DNA from: Fistularia commersonii
Lineage: Eukaryota; Chordata; Actinopteri; Syngnathiformes; Fistulariidae
Direction: 5' to 3'
Assembly (NCBI GenBank): GCA_037954325.1
Contig: JBBMNZ010000027.1
Span: 3,327,501 to 3,391,500, forward strand
DNA length: 64,000 nucleotides
Shown here one piece after another: positions 22,906-34,261 of this stretch. The position numbers and the translations under genes are program-made. Below the pieces are notes generated by a model. It was given only the letters and a program-made list of their open reading frames with translations. It searched no databases and had not been told where the DNA came from. The first letter of the stretch is position 1; each line of letters begins with the position of its first letter.

Positions 22906-24525
22906 GGCACAGGAATCCTCCGTGCTCTCTGTGTCGGAGGCTTTGGCACTTCACAAACACTTCTTTTATTCTTTTTCCTAATCTGAATTTGTACGGTCGT
23001 ATTCGCTATTTCCCATCAAGAGAGCGGGCGTTCTCGAACAGATCCCGGCCCTTGTAAGAGAGCCAATACGACAGAGTTACATGATTATTACTGTGGGGTT
23101 GTAAAGTCGAGGGGAAAAGGCTACTTCTTGAAAAACTGTAAAAGAGCCTTCGCAGGATGAAGAAAGTGAAGGCTGTAATTCGCAGAGCCGTGTTTCCAAA
23201 GAGTGGAAAGGCACCAGAAAACACCAGAGGAGAGGATTATTCCCGTATTAAGAACACAGGCCTGCAGTCTGCCTCTCCCCACGGGTCGAACTAATCCCCT
23301 CGGTAGGTGCCAGAATCATGGTGGCGTGTACCGCGCGGAGCCACGGGAAGACCAGGTGGGCTCTCCTCTGTCGCAGCCACTCCGCTAAACTGGCCCAGCT
23401 TGGGGTCTCAGCACAAGGATGCCACCGGAAGAGAGAAATTTAACATCGCGGGCGGCGTGCCATGGAAATCAATACTGACTTATTATTAGAATTATTATGA
23501 TTACTATTACACAGCAACAGCGATGCGATAGCGGTGGTATTCCGCCGATGAAGAACGAGGCAGACCAATGCCGTGCCGTCCCATCCCAAAATAAGCATTT
23601 TCTAATATCATTATGAGTGTTTTGAATGAAGCAAGGCTGAGACCGGATGTAATCTCTCGGCTTCCGTGGTCGTAACTGCAAATATGTAATGCGTCATGAA
23701 TAATTTGTGACATCATTTAAGCAAGTCTCGGCGGCAGGTAAATCATTACGTCATTTCTATATCGGTCTTCCCCTTTCTTTTCATCCCTGCTTATATATGG
23801 CTTTGCACTAAATCAGCAGAAATCCTTTACTAAATACAGACATTGTAGGCATGTGTGTTTGCATGTATGCATGTATGTAGGTATGTACCACTGCATGTAT
23901 GCATGTATGTATGTATCTATGAATGCATTCATGTTTGAATGTGTGTATGTGTATATTTATCATCTAATCCTCCTGCTTCTACACTTATGCTCATAACCCT
24001 TATGGCTATACATAACTATAACATTGTGAAAATACCTTGAGAGTGGAAAGCATAAAAAAAAAAAAAATAAATAAAAAATCAATAGAAAGTTATGTGTTTG
24101 TTATGATAAACATGATGATTTTACCACAGACTGCGACACCGGTGATTCATGTCACACGGTTTTGTATAAAAACTATTTTGTGATCACTGGATTTACATGA
24201 GAAAAGTGTTGACTAAATATACTATACAGTTTGCAGAAATTCACTCATCAACTGATCCTGTTATCGAAATCAATAGGATGTGCTTATTATCATTTGTGGC
24301 CTTTTCTGAGGGCACAAGAGGCATTCAAGAATGGAAAAAAAGGAGTATATACAGGACCTTTTAAATACTTTTATCCCTCACTGATTTAGGGCTTCCACAA
24401 CTCTTGAATGTGGTATGTTTATATCCCAAGACAACAAAAAAAAGGGCACTATTAACTTCTCGATCTAAATATTCACATTATATGTGTTTCTCCTCCGAAC
24501 CAAGGGCGGGGTGTGTTTAAAGTCC
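22906..24525. other. Noncoding DNA with an imperfect ATGT repeat
   Basis: An imperfect (GTAT/GCAT)n microsatellite occupies about 23850-23950 and a poly-A with (TAAA) lies at about 24053-24078. A weak palindrome-rich TTATTATTAGAATTATTATG occurs near 23480-23500. No gene was seen. Confidence 0.5.
23850..23950 (+). repeat. Imperfect tetranucleotide (ATGT)n microsatellite
   Basis: Interleaved GCATGTATGCATGTATGTA-type units with point changes. Old, degenerate array. Confidence 0.85.
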
Positions 24526-24860
24526 TTATCAGTGCTCTTTAACTGGCAGATTTATGAGTTTCTTCTTATTCATGAGAATGTCATGTGATGTGATTTATGT
24601 TAATTGAGGTTCTATCTAACAACAACATGTCATTAGCGTATCGTGTTACTCCCTGCGCTCGCTGCAACACCATTACCTTTAAATACACTTGCAAAAGGCC
24701 AAACAAAATCCATCCGAGATGCTACGAACCAGCCAAGTCCTTTTGTTTAAATACCACCATCAGAGTGATTGAGACAGATTTATGGTTTGGAGATTGGGTG
24801 CAGTGGAATATTCCTCCTGACATTTATAGATGACAGCATTTATATGAGCTCAGCTCGACG
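24526..24860. promoter_or_regulatory. Candidate conserved noncoding enhancer block
   Basis: About 330 bp of repeat-free DNA with a Hox/Pbx-like TGATTTAT followed by GTTAATTGAGG near 24591-24609, GTTTAAATACCACC, GAGTGATTGAGACAG, a palindromic GGAATATTCC at about 24806-24815 and GACATTTATAGATGACAG. The density of AT-rich factor words in a balanced background is typical of developmental enhancers. The overlapping 78- and 164-codon frames have no family match. Confidence 0.42.
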
Positions 24861-25455
24861 TATGTGTACGTCTGTATGCGGCAGGGGCAAAAGACAGGTA
24901 AAGACGACGTCTGGCTGTTTGCACTTCGTCTGCACTCTCAAGGTGAGAAATGTAGTTGTGTGTCATCTCTCCTCTATTTCGCTTCCCATTGGCCTGTTAG
25001 CCGCCGCTGTAGGGAGATACACCAGTGTGTGTGGGTGTGTGTTGCGCTTGTGTGTGTGTGTTGTTTTGAGTTTTAACTCCGGTCTGAATCTGTGTTTTCT
25101 GAAGACTCGAGGCATATGTGTAATACATCACAGTACTTCAGCTGTATTCTGCAGTAGGCTCCGACCTACCAGACCTCTTTTGTCCAAAGCCGGCTCTCCG
25201 CATCAATCCCACGACTCAAACCTCTCCAGAACACAGAACCGAGGTCGACCTGATGCGGCCTAGATTTGAACGTGCGCGAGCCAATGATAATAAAAGTCAG
25301 AACTGGTGAAGAGGGAGGGTCAGCTCCAGTTGATTCCAGTTGTCCTGCTTGATTATTTGCTTGCCAAAGCATTAACATAATAACTCAAACTGAACATACT
25401 TGACTTTAAATTAAACAAACATAATTGTTTTGTAGAGAAAAGTACAACCGCAGTA
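24861..25455. other. Noncoding unique DNA
   Basis: Loose TG-rich patch near 25023-25064. Nothing else recognised. Confidence 0.4.
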
Positions 25456-25600
25456 CTAATGGGTAATCATCTCCTGGCAAGCGGCAGAGAGTGTACAATT
25501 TCCGACGCGGCGATTTTCATTTCACTTTTTCACATAGAACCTCTAATGACAATCACATGTGAATGACATCTGCCGACATGTTGGATCAGGGAAACGAGTT
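25456..25600. promoter_or_regulatory. Candidate conserved noncoding block
   Basis: Repeat-free block with GGGTAATCATCTCC, CATAGAACCTCTAATGAC and AATCACATGTGAATGAC (the palindromic E-box CACATGTG). Low confidence. Confidence 0.22.
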
Positions 25601-25707
25601 TGTTGGCGCAGCGATAGCACGGGGCACAAGGGCAAGCTTTTCGTAATCCATCCCAAGATCGGTATTGCAATCAGGAAGTTATGGAAGGGAGTTTGAGGCC
25701 TCCGCTT

Positions 25708-26077
25708 TGATACGTTCATTTATTATCTATAGTGCTTATCCTGCAGGGACGCAAGGGAACTGGAGCCCAGGCCAGCTATCATTGAGGCTGTGTTCACTCA
25801 GGATCGGTTGCCAGTGGATCACAGGGCCACATGTAGAGACATACAACCGTTCACATGTCATATAGAGACATACAACGTCTGGGAACTTTAGGGTCTCCAA
25901 AGAAACTTATCTTAATGTTTTTGGACCGTTGGCGGAAAACGGAGAACCTGGAAGGAACCCACGCAGACACGAGGACAACATGCGAATTCCACGCAGAGTG
26001 GCCCCCTGTTGGAATCGGACCAGGAACCTCCTTGGTGAGAGGTGGAAACGCTAACCGCTGCGCCACCGTAGCACCGT
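25708..26077 (-). mobile_element. Near full-length tRNA-derived SINE, reverse orientation
   Basis: Read on the minus strand, the head is tRNA-like: TGGCGCAGCGGTTAGCG (A box) at about 26048-26070, then GGTTCCTGGTCCGATTCC (degraded B box). Then come GCATGTTGTCCTCGTGTCTG, GCGTGGGTTCCTTCC, AAAAACATTAAG, a module with TATGTCTCTATATG present twice, GGCCCTGTGATCCACTGGC, GGGCTCCAGTTCCC and GGATAAGCACTATAGATAAT. It is the best-preserved copy in the window and belongs to the same family as the copy at 10050. A fragment resembling another A box (TTGGCGCAGCGATAGCACG, about 25602-25620) lies just outside. Confidence 0.88.
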
Positions 26078-27014
26078 CTATCATGTCAATTACTTCTGAT
26101 ACAAGACCCCTAACTAATGGCATTTGGCAAAATATTGGAAACGCTGTTTACGGAAGAATATTTTCTCGAGGACAAAACTCTGCAGCACCTCATCAAATAG
26201 CATATTAAAAACAGATTGGAAAACGATGTGTAATCCACGTAATATAACAAACACGGGATTTGCGGGGTGAGCGGGCTTTCCACAATTATCTGCAACTCAC
26301 CTGTAATTAATCTTAATACAAAGACAAAGGACAGCACTCATCTGTGACCATTAATAGGATAGCGTTCTGTGTCTGTCTCTAATCTGCATCCCAGGTGGCA
26401 GCTGCACATGTGGAGCAGCTTTATGGCCTGAATTAAAAGTCTAATGTTTCCCCGCTTCTTACGGTAAGTGCACGGAGGAGAATAACTCACTCTGACTCAT
26501 TTCCAATAACGCAGCCATCAAGGTAAGAATATCCTTCAACTTCTCTGAAGAAAAGACTTCCAGATATACTCATGTACTTTTGTTTTTTTCAGAACTTAAA
26601 CACTGTCTGGAATATATGTTTAGAGCCACCTACTCCATCTGGTATTAGACACAGCCGCTTTTGCGCAACCCACTCCGCGGTAATCGACCAAACTCCGTTG
26701 ACTTTGTAGCGCAAGACAGTTAGCAAAGTAATAGAAATGTTTAACTAAATAAATGAAAATGATGAAAAAAAAAAAAAAAAAAAATGCTGGTTGATCGTTG
26801 GAAACAGAGACGAAGGCGAAGAACCAAATGACTAGCTTACTTTTACAGTAAGTGTCTTGTGAGGTCCAACGTCCAACAGCGAGCTGATTCTAGCATGCAA
26901 AGCTCAGGAAGCCCGGCCTCCAGAACTGAATTCGCAGTTGATATCTGATTACGGTCAAACCCCAACTACCGACGCTGCTGCACCACCCTTCATCCCGACC
27001 CTCAACCCCCAAAG
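26078..27014. other. Noncoding DNA, weak regulatory texture
   Basis: About 26360-26540 has an acceptor-like TGCATCCCAG ending at 26394 and donor-like GGTAAGT sites near 26464 and 26524, but all three frames between them contain stops. A 20-A run lies at 26765-26784. The rest is unique DNA. Confidence 0.4.
26765..26784 (+). repeat. Poly-A tract (20 A)
   Basis: Uninterrupted 20-A run. No retroposon body is recognised 5' of it. Confidence 0.93.
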
Positions 27015-27300
27015 TCCTCTACAATTATCCTGCACTTATGGTTTTTTCGTGGCTGGAGCCGTTCCCAGCTGCTCATTGGATATAAGTCAGGGGGTTTTCC
27101 CCTGAACCGGTCGCCAGACAATTACAATATCACCTTCTCATTCACACATCTGGATTATTTAGAGATTCCAATGACCCACCTGCATGTTTTCAGACATCCA
27201 CAGAACCTGGGTGAAACCCACTCAGACATGAAAAGTCCCCCGGTGGGATTCCAAGCAGGGACCTCTTGATGTGAATTTTCTTTTACTGTTGGAGCACTAT
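27015..27300 (-). mobile_element. Degraded SINE, reverse orientation
   Basis: On the minus strand it shows TTCATGTCTGAGTGGGTTTC, GAAAACATGCAGGTGGGTCA, TGTGTGAATGAGAAGGTGAT, GTCTGGCGACCGGTTCAGG and CAGCTGGGAACGGCTCCAG, the ordered landmarks of the same fish SINE family. It ends in AAGTGCAGGATAATTG. The head is eroded and there are internal changes, so this is an old copy. Confidence 0.8.
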
Positions 27301-27645
27301 GGGGTATGCAGATGTCTGAATTTGAAAACATATATAATGGGAGTAAATATGGATATGTGTGTGTGCTTGTGTCCTCCATCTTGTTCTCAAAGAAGCAGAG
27401 GTCGACCAAGACTCGATTGATGCTCCCTGAATTACAATGTCTGTCTAGTTAGAAATCCAACCCGTCCGAATCTCTATTCTCTAATTTCTCTCGCTCCCTC
27501 TCTCTTACTCATTATATTTTTCATTCTCGTCCGAATCTGTCATAATTTCATCTCTCGGACGCCGAGATTTCGTTCGCCATTGTGCCGGGAGAGGGGAAGA
27601 TAATAGGAAGCAAAGTGAGAATGTTGGTGGGGGCGCAGAGGTGTT
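27301..27645. other. Noncoding unique DNA
   Basis: Short TG-rich patch near 27355-27372, a CT-rich stretch near 27480-27512. No gene. Confidence 0.4.
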
Positions 27646-27775
27646 GACGTGAGGGAGAAAGAAAACAGCACTCAGAAGTAACCTTTAAGCAACATGGTCA
27701 TTAACACCTCCATTACGAACCATTCCCTATGAGCAGCTCTATTAGTCATTCAGGGCCCCACGCCTGCCACCTAAA
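27646..27775. promoter_or_regulatory. Candidate conserved noncoding block
   Basis: Short repeat-free block with CATGGTCATTAACACCTCCA, CCATTACGAACCATTCCC and CTCTATTAGTCATTCAGGG words. Candidate enhancer. Confidence 0.3.
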
Positions 27776-28085
27776 CAGACCAACACGTTCGGAGCAAGAC
27801 AGCGGGAAAGCAGAAAAGAACTCTTTGTTTTCTTCTAAACAACAATCAGTCATTATCGTCATCGTTGCCACCGGCTGTGAAGGCGGTTCCCGCGCCGAAA
27901 TGCTCGGCCCCGGGTAGATTTAGGCGACGGGGCCAAAAGCAACGGGTGCAGGGGGACTCAAGAACGGAAACAAAGCAACCGCCAGGAGTCACAGAGTGGC
28001 CGGGGTGACATCTTTCCGTCACCGAAAGGGAAGAAAAACCCTCTCTCTAAAAGCCCCGCTGACCGTTTTTCCTGAATTCTCAATC
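27776..28085. other. Noncoding unique DNA
   Basis: Mixed composition, nothing recognised. Confidence 0.35.
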
Positions 28086-28330
28086 AAACGATAATGAGTG
28101 AGACCGATCGGCGGTCCTATTGATTACCCTCTGCCCATTTATTCATTTTACTCTTCACCGCCCAGCAACCTGGGGGTTCTCAACACAGGGCTTAATGGGT
28201 CTAATGTGAACGATATTGTCCGGGAACAATCAGCTCATGGATTCCATTTATTTATTCTTGCAATTAAGCCAGGCTTTCCCGATGGTCACGTGACCCGCCT
28301 GACCGCGTTCTTGTCTCAGCCTCGGCCTTT
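28086..28330. promoter_or_regulatory. Candidate conserved noncoding block
   Basis: Repeat-free block with CCTATTGATTACCC (Hox/Pbx-like), GGGAACAATCAGC (Sox-like ACAAT) and CTTGCAATTAAGCCAGG, ending near a CACGTG E-box in GGTCACGTGACC at about 28286-28297, itself a perfect palindrome. Candidate enhancer. Conservation is not tested. Confidence 0.38.
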
Positions 28331-28499
28331 CTGCCCGTCCGCTTTAGACGACAAACACAATATTTCATGCCGGTTCATGCTTTTCTCCTTGGAAAAACTT
28401 TTTGGGGGGGGGCAGAGGGGAGGCGTTACAACATCCAACTACCCACCAATGCATGGCCACTTGAAATGCACCCATTTATTGCGCTTCAAATGATCTGAC

Positions 28500-28545
28500 G
28501 TCTATTTTTTTTTTTCGTAACTGAAAAAAAAAAAAAAAAATCAAA
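28500..28545. repeat. Poly-T / poly-A foldback
   Basis: An 11-T run (28505-28515) is separated by CGTAACTG from a 17-A run (28524-28540), forming an inverted repeat able to fold into a T-A hairpin. Confidence 0.85.
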
Positions 28546-28555
28546 GATGTAGAGT

Positions 28556-28810
28556 CATTAACGCCTTTACCAAGTGTAATGGAAAAAGTGATTTGTTCTA
28601 GGTCTGAAAATAGGTCCTCTTTTCTAACCTGTAATTGCAGCTTTGAAAAATATTACATTTCAGGTGGGGCTTCCAAAGTGTCTGCCGGATGGTGCTAACA
28701 AGGCCCACAGACACTCCCAGGGAACAGACAGAAGCCTTAATTACAAAGGTGCATATATTAGGACACGTCAACCCTTGCTGCTCCAACATTAATTATACCC
28801 AACAACGGAC
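28556..28810. promoter_or_regulatory. Candidate conserved noncoding block
   Basis: Repeat-free block with AACCTGTAATTGCAGC, AAATATTACATTTCAGG, AAGCCTTAATTACAAAGG and CAACATTAATTATACCC. At least three TAAT-type homeodomain cores lie in about 180 bp. Enhancer-like. Conservation is not tested. Confidence 0.4.
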
Positions 28811-30840
28811 CTTTTTCTATCCCCACCCATTTTGCTCAGACCTGGCCTTCCAGAAAGTTAACCTTCTTTAAAACAAATCTCTAATTTCTCCGGCGCAGCT
28901 CGCAATCGCAGGTTCCTAAACACGAAGCCCCTTCTTTATCTGCCATCGGGTCGCCGTCTGATGAGATATCACGCTCCGGATGTCGGGGAAGGGGGACATG
29001 CAGAGCCCGTATCAGCTGGATTTATATATATATAAAAAAAAAAAAAAAAAAGCAAAATCCTGCGCAGGAAATTATATGTTTTAGATTTGTGTTCGCTGTA
29101 ATAGACCTGACACGTCACTGCATCACCCTGAATTTTTATTGATGGTGATTTTATTTCATAGGTGCTATGTGTAAAAAAAATGGCGCAGGCTTATAGACTA
29201 AAACGCGCGTGTTAAAATATCAGTATCAGATCAATCTCTGGTCGCGGCTTGGACGTGTTCATACGAGCGTAATCAATGGCATATAAATAAGAAATAAGCA
29301 AGATATTTCTTGTGCATGAGCAGAACAGTTGTAACGGCTGCGTGCAATTTTCCTGCACAAACAAGGAAGCCTCGCAGACCCGCGGCACCCGGACACCTTG
29401 TGCAAATATGGGCAAAGTCAATTTCTGCCGAGGTCGCGCGCGGCGATGCTCTCTCTGATATTGTAGTGGTCACGCTCGGCGTGGACGCGAGTGGATCCTG
29501 CCAGGGGAGTCGGTGCAGGGGTGGGGCCGTGACGGGGGAGGGGGGCGCTGGATGGGCCCGGAGTTTCTTTGAAGTCTAGATTCCAATTAAACCCCTGACT
29601 GAGTTCTAAGCGCACAAGAAAAATGACTGAGGTACATGACATGGTCAGGTCCCCACGTCCAGCCAAGCCTTTCCATTTTAGCCCCTTTGTCTGCCTGCAG
29701 CTCCTAATATTTATGATCACCCCTCCTGAGATAGTAACCCCCCCCCCTCCCTGCACACACACGCATGCAGAGACACAACCAGCACCTTGCAATTAAAAAA
29801 AGGATGAAATTAAAGACAGAAAAGGAGAAAAGAATCAATCTCTATTTAAGTCAGAATTGCTGAATAGGAATAGGAAAGGAAATGAATATGAAGGGAAGTA
29901 AAAAAGGAGGAATCGATGAGGAAGGAGTGCGGGTGGGATGGAACTAAAACAAAAAAAAAAAACCTCTTACGTCCTCTTTATATGTTCCTGGACGCTGACC
30001 TTTATCTTTCACGGGTGACATTTTTATGTGTTGCTTTTCCTTTTTTAAGCGCAATTCCGTAAAATCTTGACATTTGAGGTGAGAAAGAAAAAAAAAGAAA
30101 AAAACAGGCAAATAAATCAAATTGTAAGGAAAGACAAGAAAAGGCGATCAAGTCCACGATGTTTGGTAAAAAGCGCACCGGCGGGGAAACGGGTCGAACC
30201 GTAAAGCCAAGGATGCTTCCTGTTTCTTGGAAGTCCTGAAAGGATTCCGATCGAACGCGCGGCTGAAACACTTGATCAAACCTGGTCTCTTTACTCCACA
30301 AAGCGAGGCGACGGCAATAATCTGCGGTTATTTCCGGTGCCGCGGCTCACCCCACGCGGAGAGCAGACAAGTGGGAATGGGACTCTAAACACAACGCCAA
30401 TTTACCTTCGAAAGCACGGCGGCACTCCCCGACAAAACCCAATATCTGGCTGCTGCTCCTCACAGTTTTGTCTCCTCTTGAAATCCTGATGCTAAAAACA
30501 GGGAAGGTGCACCTGAGCTGGGGAATGGGGGGTTTGTTTTTTTCGGGGGGTTGAAAGGGAATGGAGAAAATGGCGGATTTCAGAGGCGTCAGTCCTGTAA
30601 GGCAGCCCATGCCGTACCTGACGTCGCGCCTGAAACGCGCCACGGTTCTTCCTGTTTTTATTTTGGCACCTTTAGCACATGAATTGCATTCGCGCAGGCG
30701 GCCTGAACAACACACAGCAGGTAAAAATACATGCTCCATAATTCATTCCGCATTGAATTTCACGTTTCCCTTTTTCCTCAAATGTACACACTCCGCGCCG
30801 ACATGCCAAGTGCAAAAGTACACGCGTGTACTGCTTCCCT
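28811..30840. other. Noncoding unique DNA, no gene seen
   Basis: Contains a (TA)n-poly-A at about 29024-29051, G-rich DNA at 29493-29550 and A-rich DNA at 29790-30130. The 124-codon frame at 29418-29792 and the 130- and 134-codon frames near 30347-30965 have no domain, and part of them crosses a poly-A/T tract. Nothing else recognised. Confidence 0.5.
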
Positions 30841-30847
30841 CAGAACT

Positions 30848-30867
30848 AAAAAAAAAAAAAAAAAAAA
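30848..30867 (+). repeat. Poly-A tract (20 A)
   Basis: Uninterrupted 20-A run. Confidence 0.93.
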
Positions 30868-30980
30868 GCCCAACATCAAAAAATCACAAAGCTGGAATGA
30901 AATATGGAGAAATGCCACACACACCTGGTCAAATGCCTCTGAGACTCCCAGAGAAACCATCCTGAGTAAAGTACTTCCTA

Positions 30981-30983
30981 TGT

Positions 30984-31014
<31 letters not shown>

Positions 31015-31016
31015 GG
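30981..31016 (+). repeat. (TG)n joined to a 19-G run
   Basis: About eight TG units (30981-30997) pass straight into an uninterrupted run of 19 G (30998-31016). Both a Z-DNA-prone and a G-quadruplex-prone tract, back to back. Confidence 0.93.
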
Positions 31017-31649
31017 TTACATTAAGAAGCAGGATTTGAGCAGCAAGACTAGGTTAATATGATATTAGCCGACTGCCACAGGCAGAAGGGAAGATGCAGG
31101 AGGGCTGGAAAAGGGTTAAGGACGGGAGGAAAAGCCCCCCCTGCGACCTCAAACGCGTGTCACTTTCTCACAATCGTAAACACAATTAGCCGAGACGTCA
31201 CTATCGTGGCTCATCGCGCTTCACGCCCCGCATGCTCCCGATGTAAACAAACATACACTTGAGAGGAAGCGATAATCCTTTATTTCTCCTTTGTACTTTT
31301 GAAAATGTTAAATGTTTGAACTTCTCCAAAGACTTTTTTTTTTTTTTCTTCCTTTAGTTCCTCTAAATGAAACCCTTTCCTGAGTCCAGAGACGGGCCTC
31401 TTACCTGTCAGAGACACAGCACGCGGCCTCTGCTCGGTGTCAGAGAGCCGTCTGTCAGCGGGGCCTGTGAAAGCTAGATAACCCTTTGATGGAGAGTACC
31501 GGCGGTTATTGTTGCCCGCGCCTTCCACCTTCCCTCAAACACGTATGAAGATTTATTGAAGGAGAGGGCCGAGCAGCGGGAGCCCACACTAACATGGCAG
31601 GCCGCGATGGCAACAGGAAGGGAGGCGTGAAGAACAGAGACTGGGGAGG

Positions 31650-31675
31650 ACACACACACACACACACACACACAC
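31650..31675 (+). repeat. (AC)n microsatellite
   Basis: About 13 AC units, directly visible. Confidence 0.92.
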
Positions 31676-32243
31676 CGGGGGCCGATGGGAACGGCGACCT
31701 GCGGAGGACACAGTGCTCAGGCACAGATGACCGTGATTATCTGACGGGAGGGCAGATAATCATGGGATGGCCGCGTGTCCTCCTGTCCAACAAAAGAGGA
31801 GGCAAGATTCACAAAAAGACAGAGGAAGGAGAATCATCTTGAACTTTTATAGGGGACTATTGCGCGTGATGTTTTTTTTTTTAAGAGTGGATGCGACATC
31901 TTTCGATACGGGACTCATCTGTATCCTGCTGGGAGACCAGATGCGCGCGAAGGAGGTACTCAATATGAATAAAATAAATACTGTTTTGTAATGGGGGAGT
32001 ACACAGAATATGAAGTGTGTGCGCGCAGGTAGACTCAGCCGCCGCCCACCATTTGTTTCACGAGATTTTCTAAATACAACTTCCAAAAAAAAAAAAAAAA
32101 AGGGGTCTCCGGGATCGGATTCGTGTTTATCGGGCTTTGCGGTGCAGAAGCACACACTGTTGTAAGAATAGAGCAAAGCCAGTGCGCGCGCGTCGAGGAG
32201 GACGGAGGCAGGGAGATGAGATGCAGGGAAAAAGAGGGGGCGC

Positions 32244-32275
32244 GGAGGAGGAGGAGGAGGATGAGGAGGAGGAAG
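32244..32275 (+). repeat. (GGA)n purine repeat
   Basis: GAGGAGGAGGAGGATGAGGAGGAGG-type trinucleotide tract. It gives Glu-runs in one frame only by composition. Confidence 0.88.
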
Positions 32276-32399
32276 CACATCCGCAACTCATAGTGCCCTC
32301 TTCTGCTCGCGAGCCGTACCCAGCAAGCGGGTTTTCCTCTCCCAAGTAAAGGCATCGTTTACAGTTTAACGGTGATGTTTCCTTTTTCACTACGCAGCT

Positions 32400-32495
32400 T
32401 CACACATGGAGGCTCGCACCAGGACTTTGCCATCATTGACAGTCAATCGCATGTTAATTTCTCTCATTTTGATGGGTAAATACATATTCTCCTTA
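32400..32495. promoter_or_regulatory. Candidate conserved noncoding block
   Basis: Short repeat-free block with CATCATTGACAGTCAATCGC, a TGACAG TALE (Meis/Tgif-type) core between mirrored ATTGAC/GTCAAT words, and CGCATGTTAATTTCTC. Candidate enhancer. Confidence 0.28.
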
Positions 32496-32885
32496 CAATC
32501 GGAGGGTCGGATTAAAAAGGGCTGATTCCAAATCGAGCACGACTTCACGACATAAACGCAGGTTGGGTTCGCCGAACTGAAGTACGCCGTGCTTATTTCC
32601 CAACTCTAAACACCATTGTATGTGCGCTCCAAATGGGACAACATCAACTCTAAAAACTGTCACAAAAAAAATACAATGGAAGGAATGTGTGTCATTATGA
32701 AACTAAACACAATTGTTGTATTGTAGGTGTACTTTCATTATGTTAGAGTACAACGGCTCTATAAAATATACTGGCACGCTCCGAGGAAGTGTTTGCGGTA
32801 GGTGGTGTGTATCAAGCGCGGCCTTCCTGGCTGAAATGTAAAATGTGTACACGGGGAAACCAATGGCAACCAGACGTGTGTGGCT
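32496..32885. other. Noncoding unique DNA
   Basis: AT-rich unique DNA, nothing recognised. Confidence 0.4.
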
Positions 32886-33050
32886 GCGAAAGGATGACCC
32901 ATTTTTAAACCCATATTTGATTACCTGGTTTTATTAAAATTGGATCCAAAGAGACCCGTTCCCCATTTGAATTTAATGAAGGCTGTGTGGCTGACAGGAG
33001 GCTTTTGATTTATATACTGTTATTAAATCCGACAAGAGAGCCAGCCAGGT
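32886..33050. promoter_or_regulatory. Candidate conserved noncoding block
   Basis: Repeat-free, AT-leaning block with GGTTTTATTAAAATTGGATC, TGAATTTAATGAAGG and TTTTGATTTATATACTG. Possible homeodomain-bound element. Low confidence. Confidence 0.28.
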
Positions 33051-33240
33051 AAGCAAGGAGGGAGAAAGAGGTGGAGAGAAAGGAGAGAGAGAGCGGGACA
33101 CGGGATCCTGGCCCTGCACCAGGCGGACCGTGAGGCCAGCAGCCCTCCTCCTCCTCCTCCTCCTCTTCCTCCACCTCCTCCTTCTCCTCTTCCTTCTTCT
33201 CCTACGACCCCCACCCCGCCCCACCTGCCTCTGCCTCTGA
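33051..33240. repeat. Purine tract followed by (CTC)n pyrimidine tract
   Basis: A GGAGA-rich purine stretch (33056-33095) is followed by a CTC/CTT pyrimidine tract (about 33143-33201). The two are roughly mirror-complementary and could form triplex (H-DNA) or a foldback. Arg/Glu-rich frames here are compositional. Confidence 0.85.
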
Positions 33241-34240
33241 CGAGTGCAGAACCGGAGAACAGCCAAGGACACATGCTGTGTGGCACCCCTCTCTCACATC
33301 CCTCCTCTTCCTCTGATACCTCTTCCATTATTCATATTAAAATACAAGTGATGTAAAGATGAATAATAAATGCAGTCAACACAAAACAAAAGTTGGCAGG
33401 CCCGACCCGTCAAGGTGGTCACTTGATAGAAATGAAAATATATTCTGCGTATCCATCTCAATAATGGGGATGTATTAGGACAAGATAAATAAAAATAAAA
33501 AGAATTTCCGCACGTAATGACACGAGTTTTTTTTTTATTTGGATAGATGTATGTATTGGACATATCTACTGGAAGGTTATTAAATAATAATAACACGTGT
33601 CTTAATAGGTTTGATGGAAAAAAAGATGTGAACCGTTTCATTTTTTTTGAACTTTCCAAGGCAAAATATCTGTCAGCTTTAGTGCAGCGGAGCGTGTGAT
33701 CTTTTAATTTACAGCTCGACGCCGGAAATCACAATCGTTCGCCGAAACCGAGCGGAGAGGCCGCTACGAGAGGGACGGGCTTTTCTGTGTTTTTCAAAGC
33801 ACAAAAAGAATCGCCGGTCCGCCTTGAAGCTTCTGGACAGCAGTGGCGGCGGCATGTTTGAAGTTCTTCACGCCGCCCGCGTCGCCTCGCCGGAGTTTAG
33901 TGACCGGCGAGAGGGATTAACACGGGGCCGGACATTAAGTCGGCGCGTCGAGGCGAAGCCGGAAGCTGATGGCGGAGTATCATCCCAACCAAACACTATG
34001 GGGGCGCCGCTCGGGGAAAAGGTCCATCAGATTCCCCGTTTTAAGCTGATCAGATAAGTGCCTTTATCTTGCTCAGTGTTTTGTCTAAATGCTATCATTC
34101 ATTTCCAGTAATTTAGACGGCGTGAATCAAAATGTCGTCGATATTTTGCTCGGCGATTAATGTTGAGTACATTCGTCACGCTCCGTCTCTCCATCACCGT
34201 GGCATCGGCGCACAGGACGTCAGCCAGGATCTCTCGTATG
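33241..34240. other. Noncoding DNA, CpG-rich in part
   Basis: AT-rich to about 33700, then a CpG-rich interval at about 33700-34040 without a recognisable exon or core promoter. Confidence 0.45.
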
Positions 34241-34261
34241 AGAGAGAGAGAGAGAGAGAGA
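34241..34261 (+). repeat. (AG)n microsatellite
   Basis: About ten AG units, directly visible. Confidence 0.92.

Larger units (their letters stand above)
31017..32400. other. Noncoding DNA with several simple repeats
   Basis: Holds a T-run near 31336-31347, (AC)n 31650-31675, a T-run near 31872, a 15-A run 32087-32101 and a GGA repeat 32244-32272. The 143-codon minus-strand frame (31847-32278) crosses the poly-A and GGA tracts and is not a gene. Confidence 0.5.

Noticed and set aside
26395..26463. Exon-like interval with good acceptor and donor
   Set aside because: All three reading frames contain stops, so it is not a coding exon. No evidence for a noncoding transcript.
31847..33328. Glu/Arg-rich proteins on either strand
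   Set aside because: They arise from GGA and CTC trinucleotide tracts and poly-A.
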